From Segatella copri (lineage in GTDB: Bacteria; Bacteroidota; Bacteroidia; Bacteroidales; Bacteroidaceae): a DNA stretch of 64,000 nt. The translations under genes were made by a program, and so were the position numbers. A model generated the notes under the pieces. The model was not told where the DNA came from and did not search any database. It worked only from the letters and a program-made list of their open reading frames with translations. The stretch spans positions 720,001 through 784,000 of the forward strand of contig NZ_CP156891.1 in assembly GCF_019249795.2 (NCBI RefSeq), given 5' to 3'. Each line of letters opens with the position of its first letter. Position 1 is the stretch's first letter. Below are positions 36,009 through 44,415 of the stretch, one piece after another.

Positions 36009-37451
36009 TTATTCCTCCCTATATTCAAAGCATCCTGCGGCAGGCTGCTCTTTCTTTCTCGGCAAACCATCACGGTCGGTTGCAGGCAGGGTTTCGGCAG
36101 CTGCCTTTCCTATTGCTGCCGACTCCTTGCTCAGATGGAAATCATACTTCAGATTATCTGTGTCGAAAAGGCGGAAATGCTTCTCGGCAAACACCGTCTT
36201 ATCCTTGATGTCCTCATAAACCACATGGGTGAACTTCAGACTGTCGTCCGTCTCCAGCTTCTCCGTGCGCAACACACAATGGTCGAAGAGGAAATTGAAG
36301 GCATCCTCCTCTTTCGGAGCCTCCCAGACCACCTCATCATCATGATAGCCCGTTACGAGCGAATTTCTCACCTCAAAACGAGGCAGCGGAGAGGCAAAAC
36401 CGATGGCAGACTCGCGGCGCCCGTCAAACGGATAGAACTGGGCTATGGTGCAGCCGTTTACCTCAACATCGCCACCCTCAACATAGAGCGGATGGTTTAA
36501 GCAATTGGTTATCTGCGAATTATAAACCTGCACCTTGGCAGAATCAATCCTCACACCGTAGCCCTGACTGTTATGAATCGTGGCATTCTCGATGAGCAGT
36601 TTCTGCTTCGTAGCATCGCCCGCTTCTATCATCACAGCATCGTAGGCACTATGAATATCAGCAAACGAAATCCTGCAGTCATGAGCCGAAGACATCAGTC
36701 TGATGCCCTGCCATTGTCCCGGTGTGCGGTCATAAGGCAGATAATCGAACATGTGGTCCAGTCGGTCGCCCCGCATCACCACTTCCCTGTCCTTTTCGCC
36801 CTCAATCTTCAGCGAACCGAACACCTGCAAACCCGCATTCTCGTGGAAATAGAGTTGGGTGCCCGGAGCAATGGTCAGCGTAGCCGCCGAATCAACCCTG
36901 ATGCCGCCATAAACCACTACCGGCAGCGTACTCTCCAGCAGCTGGTCCTGCTTCACCTCGAGCGAATTGAGTTTCATCGCATCCCATGAAAACGCCCTCA
37001 GGTTCACCTTCTGCTCCACGCCACTTTCCAGCGCAAACACCAGGTTGTCGCTCACCAGCTGCGGCTCTTTGCTGTTCTGCATCGCCGAAGTCAGTTCTAC
37101 AAACACACGTATGCTGTCACCCTTCCTGATCTCCACATTCTGCGTCTGGAATCCCACTTCGCTGCCCAAATAAGAGCCGTCAACATTCACCCGGTAGCCC
37201 TTCTGGTTACCGTTTTCCAGCCGCACCGACTGGCAGCGCAGAGCCTTGCCCGTACGGTTGTAAACCCAGAAGCTTCGGGTAGGCGTAGGCACATTCGAGA
37301 AGGTGGTGTCCATCTTCAGCGTATCTACCGAAAACGAGAGCACATCTCCCCTCGACGTTGAGAAACTCTCATCGTCGGCACAACTGGCAAGCAGGGCGCT
37401 CATCGCCATCCCTACACCCATTATATACAAAAATCCCTTTTTCCGTTTCAT
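36009..37451 (-). CDS. Lipoprotein with predicted right-handed beta-helix
   Basis: This 480-aa surface or periplasmic lipoprotein has a signal ending SALLASC (Cys near residue 24). Residues about 160-400 contain repeated short strands of the PbH1/carbohydrate-binding beta-helix pattern (LTIAPGTQLYFHENAGLQVF, then LLIENATIHNSQGYGVRI). This suggests glycan or surface interaction. Many Prevotella carry such proteins. No catalytic residues are identifiable and no partner gene is adjacent. Confidence 0.82.
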   Translation of the reverse strand: MKRKKGFLYIMGVGMAMSALLASCADDESFSTSRGDVLSFSVDTLKMDTTFSNVPTPTRSFWVYNRTGKALRCQSVRLENGNQKGYRVNVDGSYLGSEVGFQTQNVEIRKGDSIRVFVELTSAMQNSKEPQLVSDNLVFALESGVEQKVNLRAFSWDAMKLNSLEVKQDQLLESTLPVVVYGGIRVDSAATLTIAPGTQLYFHENAGLQVFGSLKIEGEKDREVVMRGDRLDHMFDYLPYDRTPGQWQGIRLMSSAHDCRISFADIHSAYDAVMIEAGDATKQKLLIENATIHNSQGYGVRIDSAKVQVYNSQITNCLNHPLYVEGGDVEVNGCTIAQFYPFDGRRESAIGFASPLPRFEVRNSLVTGYHDDEVVWEAPKEEDAFNFLFDHCVLRTEKLETDDSLKFTHVVYEDIKDKTVFAEKHFRLFDTDNLKYDFHLSKESAAIGKAAAETLPATDRDGLPRKKEQPAAGCFEYREE

Positions 37452-37493
37452 ATCTATAAAAACGGAAAAAGGGAAATATTATTGTATCTGCCT

Positions 37494-38186
37494 CTACATA
37501 AACAGAGCAAAGATGGATGATCCTACAACCGTCAGCACACCGCAAACCACGATGCTCAGACTGCTCATGGCTCCCTCTATGGTACCCATTTCCATCGCCT
37601 TTGCCGTACCCAGCGCATGGGCAGAACAGCCGATGGCGATACCTTTGGCAATAGGCTCTTTGATGGAGAGAAGCTTCAGGAATTTCTCGGCAAAGATGTT
37701 GCCCAGCACACCTGTTACGATGATGACGACCACCGAAACCGAAACATGACCACCCAACTCCTCAGAAACGCCGATACCGATGGCGGTAGTGATGCTCTTA
37801 GGCAGGAAGGTAACGTAGGACGCATGGTCGAAATGGAAGATGAGGGCGAGAATGAGCACGGAGCAGAGACTCGCCAGCACGCCCGAAACAATGCCGATCA
37901 GCACAGCCCGATAATTCTTCTTCAGAAGCTCAACCTGCTGATAAAGTGGCACAGCCAGACAGATGGTGGCTGGTGTGAGCAGATAGCTGATGCTGTTGGC
38001 GCCTGCCGAATAGGTCTTGTAATCTACGCCAGTCAGCAGGAGCGTGATGATGACGAGGATGATGGAGATGAGCAGCGGGTTCATCAGCGACCATCCCGTC
38101 TTCAGCTTCAGCAGCATGCCTATGCCGTAGGCTGCCAGACTGATGAGAACGCCGAAGAAGACAGAATCCTGGAACAACTGGTTCAT
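37494..38186 (-). CDS. lrgB: LrgB/CidB-family membrane protein
   Basis: This 230-aa polytopic protein of the LrgB/CidB family is thought to modulate murein hydrolase export, or metabolite (pyruvate or glycolate) transport in other bacteria. It has the family block AITTPIA-like KSITTAIGIGVSEELGGHVS and the C-terminal AIGCSAHALGTAKA. ATG 38186 overlaps the lrgA stop by 4 nt (ATGA) and follows AAAGGAGGCGAAGAA. The longer frame reads into lrgA and is rejected. Confidence 0.92.
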   Translation of the reverse strand: MNQLFQDSVFFGVLISLAAYGIGMLLKLKTGWSLMNPLLISIILVIITLLLTGVDYKTYSAGANSISYLLTPATICLAVPLYQQVELLKKNYRAVLIGIVSGVLASLCSVLILALIFHFDHASYVTFLPKSITTAIGIGVSEELGGHVSVSVVVIIVTGVLGNIFAEKFLKLLSIKEPIAKGIAIGCSAHALGTAKAMEMGTIEGAMSSLSIVVCGVLTVVGSSIFALFM

Positions 38187-38542
38187 TTCTTCGCCTCCTT
38201 TCCTTTTCTGATTACCAACTGCGTAATCCAGCCCGAAGCACCCATCACGACGAAGGTGCTGACCACCGTAACTACGATATACTGAAACCATGCATTGCCG
38301 ATATCCTGATAAGAATCAATGAGTCCTACGGCAGCCGGAATAAACATCACGGGCATGATGGCAATGAGGAAACTGCTGGTTTCGCGGATATGCTTCACCT
38401 TGATCAGTTTTGTTTCCAGCGCAAGGAAGAGCAGGATGATGCCATAGATGCTTGCCGGAATAGGCAATGGCAGCAAAAAATGAAGCAATTCCCCCGCAAA
38501 GGAGAAAGCTATGATTATCAAAAATTGAATTAAAAACTTCAT
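38183..38542 (-). CDS. lrgA: LrgA/CidA-family membrane protein
   Basis: This 119-aa holin-like protein has four membrane segments and the family signature LPLPIPASIYGIILLFLALE. It is translationally coupled to lrgB through a 4-nt overlap, the usual two-gene arrangement. Upstream is a TTCAAAG-type repeat spacer (38546-38584). Confidence 0.92.
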   Translation of the reverse strand: MKFLIQFLIIIAFSFAGELLHFLLPLPIPASIYGIILLFLALETKLIKVKHIRETSSFLIAIMPVMFIPAAVGLIDSYQDIGNAWFQYIVVTVVSTFVVMGASGWITQLVIRKGKEAKK

Positions 38543-38582
38543 GTTGAATTACTTTAAACCTTGGAACTTTGAACCTTTGAAT

Positions 38583-39149
38583 CTAAATCAAGCTAACGTA
38601 CTGCTCAATGAGGCTTGCCGTCTCTTCTACGCCCAGGCGCACAGTATCCAGGCAGATGTCGTAATCATCGGCATTTCCCCAGGTAAGGCCTGTATAATAC
38701 TTATGATAAGCCACTCTGCAATCCTCGGTGTGCTCTACAAACTCCTCAGCTTCCTCATACGAAAAGCCCTTCTCCTCCTGAATCTCCTTGATGCGAGCCT
38801 CCAGATTGCCGCTCAGGAAAACAGAAATCAGGTCTTTGCGCTCGCGGAAGATATAGTTTCCGCAACGGCCAATGATGATACAGTCTTCATCGCCTATCAT
38901 ATCGGCAAGTGTATGGAGCGGTTTTTCTGTCAGCGCCCTCTGCGTTTCGCCAAGCGACGACATCGAGAAGAGCAGTTCATCTACCGGCCGCTCATCGAAG
39001 AAAGCCTCCATCTCGTCGAGCACTCCTCTCTGTTCAGCCATTTCCATCATATTTTTACGGGTATAAAAAGGAATACCATACTTTTCGGCGAGCAGCTTGC
39101 CCACGCGAATAGCGCCACATCCACACTGGCGCGCTATCGTTATAATCAT
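38583..39149 (-). CDS. Cytidylate kinase-like protein
   Basis: This 188-aa P-loop kinase fold is of the cytidylate-kinase-2 family. The start MIITIARQCGCGAIRVGKLL is the family nucleotide-binding region, though with Cys-Gly-Ala in place of the common GSGG. Later blocks include CIIIGRCGNYIF and ISVFLSGNLEARI. It is not the housekeeping Cmk; family function is unclear. It lies upstream of lrgAB on the same strand. Confidence 0.85.
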   Translation of the reverse strand: MIITIARQCGCGAIRVGKLLAEKYGIPFYTRKNMMEMAEQRGVLDEMEAFFDERPVDELLFSMSSLGETQRALTEKPLHTLADMIGDEDCIIIGRCGNYIFRERKDLISVFLSGNLEARIKEIQEEKGFSYEEAEEFVEHTEDCRVAYHKYYTGLTWGNADDYDICLDTVRLGVEETASLIEQYVSLI

Positions 39150-39234
39150 GATTCTATAAAATTAAAACGTATATAATAATTACTCAGTTCCGTTATCCCC
39201 CTCCAGCCCATCCAGGGCGGGAGTTTTATATAGC

Positions 39235-39269
39235 AAAAAAGCTAAGAAGATTTGACTCTTCTTAGCTTT
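39235..39269 (-). terminator. Terminator after the tRNA-Pro pair
   Basis: On the minus strand a GCTAAGAAG/CTTCTTAGC stem (39241-39249 and 39258-39266) is followed by a T6 run (39235-39240). Confidence 0.9.
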
Positions 39270-39275
39270 CTTGTG

Positions 39276-39349
39276 TCGGGGCGACAGGATTCGAACCTGC
39301 GACCACCTGTTCCCAAAACAGGAGCGCTACCGGGCTGCGCTACACCCCG
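39276..39349 (-). tRNA. tRNA-Pro (anticodon TGG), second of two
   Basis: A 74-nt cloverleaf on the minus strand starts CGGGGTGTAGCGCAGCC and has the anticodon loop TTTGGGA between CCTGT and ACAGG arms. It contains GGTTCGAATCC in the T arm and ends with discriminator A. It is identical to the copy at 39390-39463. The CCA end is not encoded. Confidence 0.96.
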
Positions 39350-39389
39350 CTTGTGCTTTGCTAAAGGTTTGTGTGAGAGAAAAATAGAG

Positions 39390-39463
39390 TCGGGGCGACA
39401 GGATTCGAACCTGCGACCACCTGTTCCCAAAACAGGAGCGCTACCGGGCTGCGCTACACCCCG
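39390..39463 (-). tRNA. tRNA-Pro (anticodon TGG), first of two
   Basis: This is an identical 74-nt tRNA-Pro, 40 bp upstream of the other copy on the same transcript. The two share a promoter (39526-39557) and a terminator (39235-39269). Confidence 0.96.
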
Positions 39464-39525
39464 CTTACTCATCTCTACGACACCTCTTAAGCATTGCTTT
39501 AAGCATCATTTCTGAATTGCGAGTG

Positions 39526-39557
39526 CAAAGGTACTACATTTTTTCGATTCCACCAAA
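39526..39557 (-). promoter_or_regulatory. tRNA-Pro promoter
   Basis: TTTG (39554-39557) and TACCTTTG (39526-39533) are 20 nt apart on the minus strand. The flanks ATTCCACCAAAT and GCGAGTGCAAA (plus-strand sense) are the same as at the rRNA promoter 1343-1374, suggesting a shared stable-RNA promoter type. Confidence 0.8.
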
Positions 39558-39662
39558 TTTTTCCCTAACTTTTTTCAAAAAAATATGCATTTTAATGCAA
39601 AATGGCTGGGAAACAGGCAAAAAATAAGGGCAACCCCTATCCGGAATTGCCCTTATACCTTA

Positions 39663-39756
39663 TTATATTTATAGAACTTTCGCAAGTTTTGCACCACACG
39701 CCCTGAAAGGGCAGAAACTCCTAGCCCAGGGCATCGCCCTGGGGTATTACGGGGGC
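39663..39756. repeat. Palindromic repeat element, left of cassette
   Basis: This contains the palindrome CCCAGGGCATCGCCCTGGG (39725-39743), a GCCCTGAAAGGGC hairpin (39700-39712) and an AGAACTTTCGCAAG end. It is the inverted counterpart of the larger repeat at 41744-41930. GGGTATTACGGG at 39742-39753 also occurs, in direct orientation, at 41744-41755. Confidence 0.75.
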
Positions 39757-39762
39757 GTCAGC

Positions 39763-39783
39763 TGAACTGTGTCAAGGCTGTTA
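39763..39783. repeat. 21-bp terminal inverted repeat, left
   Basis: TGAACTGTGTCAAGGCTGTT plus A at 39783. The exact reverse complement is at 41711-41731. The two bound a 1969-bp segment with three co-directional genes. Confidence 0.92.
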
Positions 39784-39814
39784 ACTAAATGGGAATTTAC
39801 AATTCTGATATACT

Positions 39815-40564
39815 TCAGATGTAGGTTGCCGTTTCTAAAGCAATATAAAGTTTGTTTAAACTATGGTTGGCATTGTTCAAGCCTTTGGCTTCATATCCAT
39901 TTGTATCCAAAATGTCACCTGTTTCAAAAAAAGCATACAACTTCAAATTGTAGAAGTCGCACACAGATTGAACTCCAGCCAATTCCATTTCTACAGCGAT
40001 GCACCCTTCTTCCATACGTTTGCGTACAAGTCCTTTTGTTTCTCTGACCATCGAATCTGTCGTCCATATTTTACCTGTAATATATGGTACAGATAATTTG
40101 TCGAAAATTATGGAAAGTTCCTTGCTTGCGGCTATATCAATATAGTCGGATGGTGCTGCAAAATAATATGAACACCCGTCCCCTCTGTAACTTTGTGTCG
40201 GTATGATAAATCTACCTTGTGTGGTTGTACGGTCAAGACTGCCACAGGAACCGAACATAATGAACTTTGATGCTCCAGTTAGCCAGCTTGCAAGATAACA
40301 TTGAGAGGATGCTACTGCTGAACCTATTCCTGACAGGTAGAAAGTTATCGTAACTCCTTTATAAGTTGTTTTATAGATATGCGTGTCGCCATTGCAAGCC
40401 GGCATAGTTGCAATAATTTCAGATTCGTAGGAATCAAGTAAATGCCGATGAATCTCCTTCGAGAATATTATCAGGCATATATCTGCAAAATCTCCACGTC
40501 TGCCGTAGAAATCAAACAGATTGATCATTGGTTCAGTTTCAATATCATAACTATCAGTAATCAT
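39815..40564 (-). CDS. Nucleoside phosphorylase family protein
   Basis: This 249-aa protein is of the PNP/UDP phosphorylase superfamily, which cleaves nucleosides with phosphate. It has the phosphate-binding GIGSAVASSQ, the FGSCGSLD core, and VEMELAGVQSVCDFYNLK, which carries the family Glu-Met-Glu. The substrate is unknown. It is the last gene of a three-gene cassette and lies 11 nt after the nucleotidyltransferase. Its base composition is more AT-rich than the flanking core genes, which supports transfer. Confidence 0.88.
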   Translation of the reverse strand: MITDSYDIETEPMINLFDFYGRRGDFADICLIIFSKEIHRHLLDSYESEIIATMPACNGDTHIYKTTYKGVTITFYLSGIGSAVASSQCYLASWLTGASKFIMFGSCGSLDRTTTQGRFIIPTQSYRGDGCSYYFAAPSDYIDIAASKELSIIFDKLSVPYITGKIWTTDSMVRETKGLVRKRMEEGCIAVEMELAGVQSVCDFYNLKLYAFFETGDILDTNGYEAKGLNNANHSLNKLYIALETATYI

Positions 40565-40575
40565 AGCATATTGAA

Positions 40576-41076
40576 TCAGATGTGAGATTTATATTGCTCC
40601 GGTATCTCAAGATTGAAAGTTCTGCATAATAACAGGACGTCATGGACATCATTTTCATCATATTCATATCCAAGATGAAACTGTACCTGTGCCTCCGGGT
40701 TTATGCAGGACACCTCAATATTCCCGATATTTCCTTTACCTGAGAAAGTTTCGCTTGGAAAAATGTATCCGTCATATAGGATTCCATCTTCTACATATTC
40801 GAAACAATGCATATCGATTATTCTTCCGTTGTCATCTTTCCAGACAGTATGGCTGTCGGTCGTATAGTCCATTATAACTTCTCTGTATCCCTTCCCTGTA
40901 ATCACGGATATGGTTATACAGTAGTCTTTCTTCTCTACGAACAGATCGATGTCGTTATGTGTTCTTGTTTCCCTGCCTATAAGTGCATCGACACCCCAAC
41001 CGCCGTCTAGAAACACCTTTACAGATGCTTCAGACAGCATTTCAAGAATCTCACATACATCAAAACAAGTTACCAT
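40576..41076 (-). CDS. LinA/AadB-like nucleotidyltransferase
   Basis: This 166-aa protein resembles small antibiotic nucleotidyltransferases (lincosamide LinA, aminoglycoside 2''-adenylyltransferase). The signature FLDGGWGVDALIGRETRTHN leads to DIDLFV, with two Asp expected to bind metal. The remaining ~110 residues fit the group. A drug-modifying role is an inference from family, because homologues with other targets exist. It lies between the GNAT and phosphorylase genes on one transcript. Confidence 0.85.
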   Translation of the reverse strand: MVTCFDVCEILEMLSEASVKVFLDGGWGVDALIGRETRTHNDIDLFVEKKDYCITISVITGKGYREVIMDYTTDSHTVWKDDNGRIIDMHCFEYVEDGILYDGYIFPSETFSGKGNIGNIEVSCINPEAQVQFHLGYEYDENDVHDVLLLCRTFNLEIPEQYKSHI

Positions 41077-41103
41077 AAAATTCGAATTTATGATGGTTCA
41101 GAG

Positions 41104-41640
41104 TTATACCTCCTCTGCCTGCATAGGCTTGTATACCGTGTCTACCACTCTGCGCTGGCATTCGTCGGCATCGGAAAGAGGGTGGGTACTGATAAGCATA
41201 AGGACACAGGAGGGGTCGAGGTGTGCGTCATTCAGGATTCTGGGATCCTCCAACTCAACATGAAAACCGTTACGCTCGTAGAAGGCGATGCGTCGGCGTG
41301 TGATGTCATCAGTTGGAGGCTCCACTTCCCCGATTATCGGCAAATTGGTCTCTTCCCTCAGGAGTTTCAGCGTCAATGCGCCCAAACCCTTGTTACGGTG
41401 GATGTCAAGCGTAGCCAAATACAGGAGATAACGACATATGCCTAATTCAAATACTACAGCCATACCGCAGAAGTCGTCATCTTCAGTGATGGCATAAAAA
41501 GACATTTCCTGGCAGTGGTCTATCATCCACAGGAAACGTTCAGTGTCAGTTCTCTCCGCTTCGGAAAAAGCAGACTCGTAGAGCTCTGGAACTTGCGCTA
41601 TCAGCGGGTCTTTGCTTGACTGTATTTTTATCAGTTTCAT
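41104..41640 (-). CDS. GNAT-family N-acetyltransferase
   Basis: This 178-aa acetyl-CoA-dependent acyltransferase has the beta-strand/pyrophosphate-binding block ATLDIHRNKGLGALTLKLL near residue 80. GEVEPP and FYERNGFHVE follow. The acceptor is unknown. It is the first gene of the cassette. The right terminal inverted repeat lies 70 bp upstream of its start, leaving room for a promoter, but no clear TTTG/TAnnTTTG pair is seen. Confidence 0.88.
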   Translation of the reverse strand: MKLIKIQSSKDPLIAQVPELYESAFSEAERTDTERFLWMIDHCQEMSFYAITEDDDFCGMAVVFELGICRYLLYLATLDIHRNKGLGALTLKLLREETNLPIIGEVEPPTDDITRRRIAFYERNGFHVELEDPRILNDAHLDPSCVLMLISTHPLSDADECQRRVVDTVYKPMQAEEV

Positions 41641-41710
41641 GCTAAATTTCGATTTATCGGTTTAAATATAACAAATCCACAGCAAATTGTATCTATCTTC
41701 GAACTTTATC

Positions 41711-41731
41711 TAACAGCCTTGACACAGTTCA
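41711..41731. repeat. 21-bp terminal inverted repeat, right
   Basis: This is the exact reverse complement of 39763-39783. Beyond it, 12 bp lie before GGGTATTACGGG. Confidence 0.92.
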
Positions 41732-41743
41732 TTTTACACTTTC

Positions 41744-41930
41744 GGGTATTACGGGCGCTAGCCTATCGCCCTGTAAGGGCAAAAGCTTTAAAACTCCAGG
41801 CAAAACATAAAGCTTTTGCCCTTACAGGGCGCCTTGCTGATTGCCATTATACCCAGGGCGATGCCCTGGGCTAGGAGCTTTTGGGCCTTCAGCCCGTACT
41901 TGAACCACATGCAAAAGTTCTGTTATATAT
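41744..41930. repeat. Palindromic repeat element, right of cassette
   Basis: This holds a perfect 24-bp inverted repeat around a 17-nt loop (41767-41790 and 41808-41831; core CGCCCTGTAAGGGCAAAAGC). It also has the palindrome CCCAGGGCGATGCCCTGGG (41852-41870) and ends near AAAAGTTCTGTTATATA. A partial relative, AAAGCTTTTGCCTTTACAGG, is at about 55070-55089. Such palindromes recur in Bacteroidota intergenic DNA, as I recall. Confidence 0.8.
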
Positions 41931-41987
41931 AGTAGCGGCAAAGAACCGCAACAATACTTGCTGAACTTTTAAATCAGAAATCTGATT

Positions 41988-43178
41988 TTACTTGATGATT
42001 CCCTCTTCTACGAAAATCTTCTTCAAGATCTGGACAGCCTGCTCAACCTGCTCTCTTGTATGAGTAGCCATGAGTGCGAAACGTACCAATGTATCCTGAG
42101 GAGCACAAGCTGGAGGAATAACAGGGTTGATGAACACACCTGCATCGTAAGCCATCTTGGTAACAACGAATGTCTTCTCAGCATCGCGTACGTAGAGAGG
42201 AATGATAGGACTCTCTGTCTCGCCAATCTCGAAACCTTCCTCGCGGAAACGCTTCAAGGCATAGTTGGTTACATCCCAGAGATTCTCGAAACGCTCTGGC
42301 TCATTCTGAATAATGTGGAGAGCCTCGAGAGCTGCTGCTGTGGCAGCTGGAGTGTTAGATGCGCTGAAGATATAAGTACGGCAGTTGTGACGGAGGAAGT
42401 TGATCGTATCCTTGTCTGATGCGATGAAACCGCCGATAGAAGCCAGACTCTTAGAGAATGTACCCATGATGAGGTCTACCTCATCGGTCAGACCGAAGTG
42501 GTCGCAGACACCACGACCCTGCTTGCCGAATACGCCAAGACCATGAGCCTCGTCTACCATGATAGAGCAGTTGTACTTATGCTTGAGTTTTACAATCTCA
42601 GGCAAGTTAGCCAGGTCGCCCTCCATAGAGAACACACCGTCAACAACGATGAGCTTGATAGCCTCCTCAGGGAGCTTAGAGAGCACGCGCTCCAAATCTT
42701 CCATATCGTTGTGCTTGTAGTGGAGCTGGGTAGCGAATGAGAGACGGCGGCCATCTACGATACTTGCGTGGTCGCGGTCATCGCAGATAACATAGTCGTT
42801 ACGACCTACTACGCAAGCCAAGACACCCTGGTTAACAGAGAATCCTGTAGAGAAACACAAAGTTTCATCCTTGCCCACAAACTCAGCAAGCTCCTTTTCG
42901 AGCTGCACGTGCAAATCGAGCGTACCATTGAGGAAACGGCTTCCTGCACAACCAGAACCATACTTGTCGAGCGCAGCCTTTGCTGCATCAATAACACGCT
43001 GGTCGTTAGTCAAACCTTGATAAGCATTAGAACCGAACATCAGGATTTTATGACCATCGATGTCGGTTACCTCTGTCATCTGCTTACTTGTGATCTCGCG
43101 GAAATATGGATACACACCGGCAGCCATATACTTCTGAGGTTCACGATAATTCTTGTATCTTTCTTGTAATTGTCCCAT
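41988..43178 (-). CDS. spt: Serine palmitoyltransferase-like PLP enzyme
   Basis: This 396-aa alpha-oxoamine synthase resembles Bacteroides serine palmitoyltransferase, which condenses serine with an acyl thioester to begin sphingolipid synthesis. Key blocks are MAAGVYPYFREI, FGSNAYQGLTNDQRV, the DEAHGLGVFGKQGRG pocket, and GTFSKSLASIGGF with the PLP lysine in SKS. The N-terminus and the absence of biotin genes argue against BioF or KBL, but these paralogues are close. A lipid kinase diverges upstream. A TATCTTTG box is at 43233-43240 (minus strand). Confidence 0.87.
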   Translation of the reverse strand: MGQLQERYKNYREPQKYMAAGVYPYFREITSKQMTEVTDIDGHKILMFGSNAYQGLTNDQRVIDAAKAALDKYGSGCAGSRFLNGTLDLHVQLEKELAEFVGKDETLCFSTGFSVNQGVLACVVGRNDYVICDDRDHASIVDGRRLSFATQLHYKHNDMEDLERVLSKLPEEAIKLIVVDGVFSMEGDLANLPEIVKLKHKYNCSIMVDEAHGLGVFGKQGRGVCDHFGLTDEVDLIMGTFSKSLASIGGFIASDKDTINFLRHNCRTYIFSASNTPAATAAALEALHIIQNEPERFENLWDVTNYALKRFREEGFEIGETESPIIPLYVRDAEKTFVVTKMAYDAGVFINPVIPPACAPQDTLVRFALMATHTREQVEQAVQILKKIFVEEGIIK

Positions 43179-43311
43179 TATTAATAGGTGTACTTTATTA
43201 TCTTTTTTTATATTTTTCTAAGTTTCAGGGTGCAAAGATACAAAAAAGAACTCAATAAATGGCTTTTTTTATAAGAAAGTTTACTTTTATAGTTTTTTTA
43301 ATCGATATTTC

Positions 43312-43341
43312 TTGTTATTTTGGGTATTTTTATTACTTTTG
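43312..43341 (+). promoter_or_regulatory. Promoter of the lipid kinase gene
   Basis: TTG (43312-43314) and TACTTTTG (43334-43341) are 19 nt apart, with a leader of about 26 nt. Confidence 0.7.
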
Positions 43342-43373
43342 CAGCCTAAATTTTACAAACTCTTGACTATATA

Positions 43374-44414
43374 ATGAAGAAAAAGATACTTTTCATCATG
43401 AATCCGATTTCAGGAACAGCCAGCAAGGCGGCAGTTCCCAGTCTGATAGATTCTGTTTTGGACAAAGAACTTTTTGAGTACGAGATAAGAATGACTGAAA
43501 GAGCTGGGCACGCTTCGGAAATTGCTACCGAAGCGAAGAACAACCATGTAGATGTGGTTGTGGCGGTTGGCGGTGACGGAACCGTCAACGAGGTGGCCCG
43601 CTCACTGGTTCACTCCGATACTGCCCTCGGCATTCTGCCTTGCGGTTCGGGCAACGGACTGGCAAGACATCTGCTGCTCCCGATGAACCTGAAGAAATGC
43701 ATAGAGGTCATCAACCAATGCCAGATTAGAGATCTGGATTATGGTGTCATCAACGACCACCCGTTCTTCTGCACCTGCGGCATGGGCTTTGACGCTTTCG
43801 TCAGCATGAAGTTTGCCGAGAGCGGCAAGCGTGGTCCTATCACTTATGCTGAAAATATCCTGCGCGAGGGATTGAAGTATAAGCCTGAGACTTACACGCT
43901 GGAGGACGAGACGGGCACCAAGCAGTATAAGGCGTTCCTCATTTCCTGTGCCAACGCATCTCAGTATGGCAACAATGCCTATATTGCCCCTCAAGCATCC
44001 ATGAGCGACGGTTTGATGGATGTTGTCATCATGGAACCATTCGATGTAATCGAGGCGCCTCAGGTAAGTTTCGACATGTTCAACAAGACGCTGGACAAGA
44101 ACTCGAAGATCAAGTCGTTCCGCTGCAAGAAGCTCCATATCACCCGCAGTCAGCCAGGCGTAATCCATTATGATGGCGACCCTGTGATGACGGGTGAAGA
44201 GATTGATGTCCATCTGGAAGAAAAAGGAATCAAGATGGTGGTGAACCCATTTGCCAACAAGAACGACCGCAAGCCGAACATGATTCAGTCTGCCTTTGCC
44301 GATTTCTTCAACGACATCAATGCCGTGCGCGATGATATTCATAAAGACATCCAGCGCCAGAGCAAAAGAGTAGAAGCTATCAGCAAACTGGTACAGAAGA
44401 AGCTGAACCTTTAA
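43374..44414 (+). CDS. Diacylglycerol/sphingosine kinase-family lipid kinase
   Basis: This 346-aa protein of the DAGK catalytic family (YegS/DgkB type) begins MKKKILFIMNPISGTASK. It has the nucleotide-binding GGDGTVNEVARSL (about residues 64-76) followed by GILPCGSGNGLARH. A C-terminal region with HYDGDP closes the fold. It phosphorylates a lipid alcohol. The divergent serine palmitoyltransferase suggests that a sphingoid or ceramide substrate should be considered. The last ~45 residues are an added basic, helical tail. A perfect 14-bp hairpin follows the stop. Confidence 0.9.
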   Translation: MKKKILFIMNPISGTASKAAVPSLIDSVLDKELFEYEIRMTERAGHASEIATEAKNNHVDVVVAVGGDGTVNEVARSLVHSDTALGILPCGSGNGLARHLLLPMNLKKCIEVINQCQIRDLDYGVINDHPFFCTCGMGFDAFVSMKFAESGKRGPITYAENILREGLKYKPETYTLEDETGTKQYKAFLISCANASQYGNNAYIAPQASMSDGLMDVVIMEPFDVIEAPQVSFDMFNKTLDKNSKIKSFRCKKLHITRSQPGVIHYDGDPVMTGEEIDVHLEEKGIKMVVNPFANKNDRKPNMIQSAFADFFNDINAVRDDIHKDIQRQSKRVEAISKLVQKKLNL

Positions 44415-44415
44415 G

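Noticed and set aside
39242..39515. Frames with duplicated VAQPGSAPVLGTGG-type or RQDSNLRPPVPKTG-type peptides
   Set aside because: These are translations of the two identical tRNA-Pro genes, a well-known false protein.
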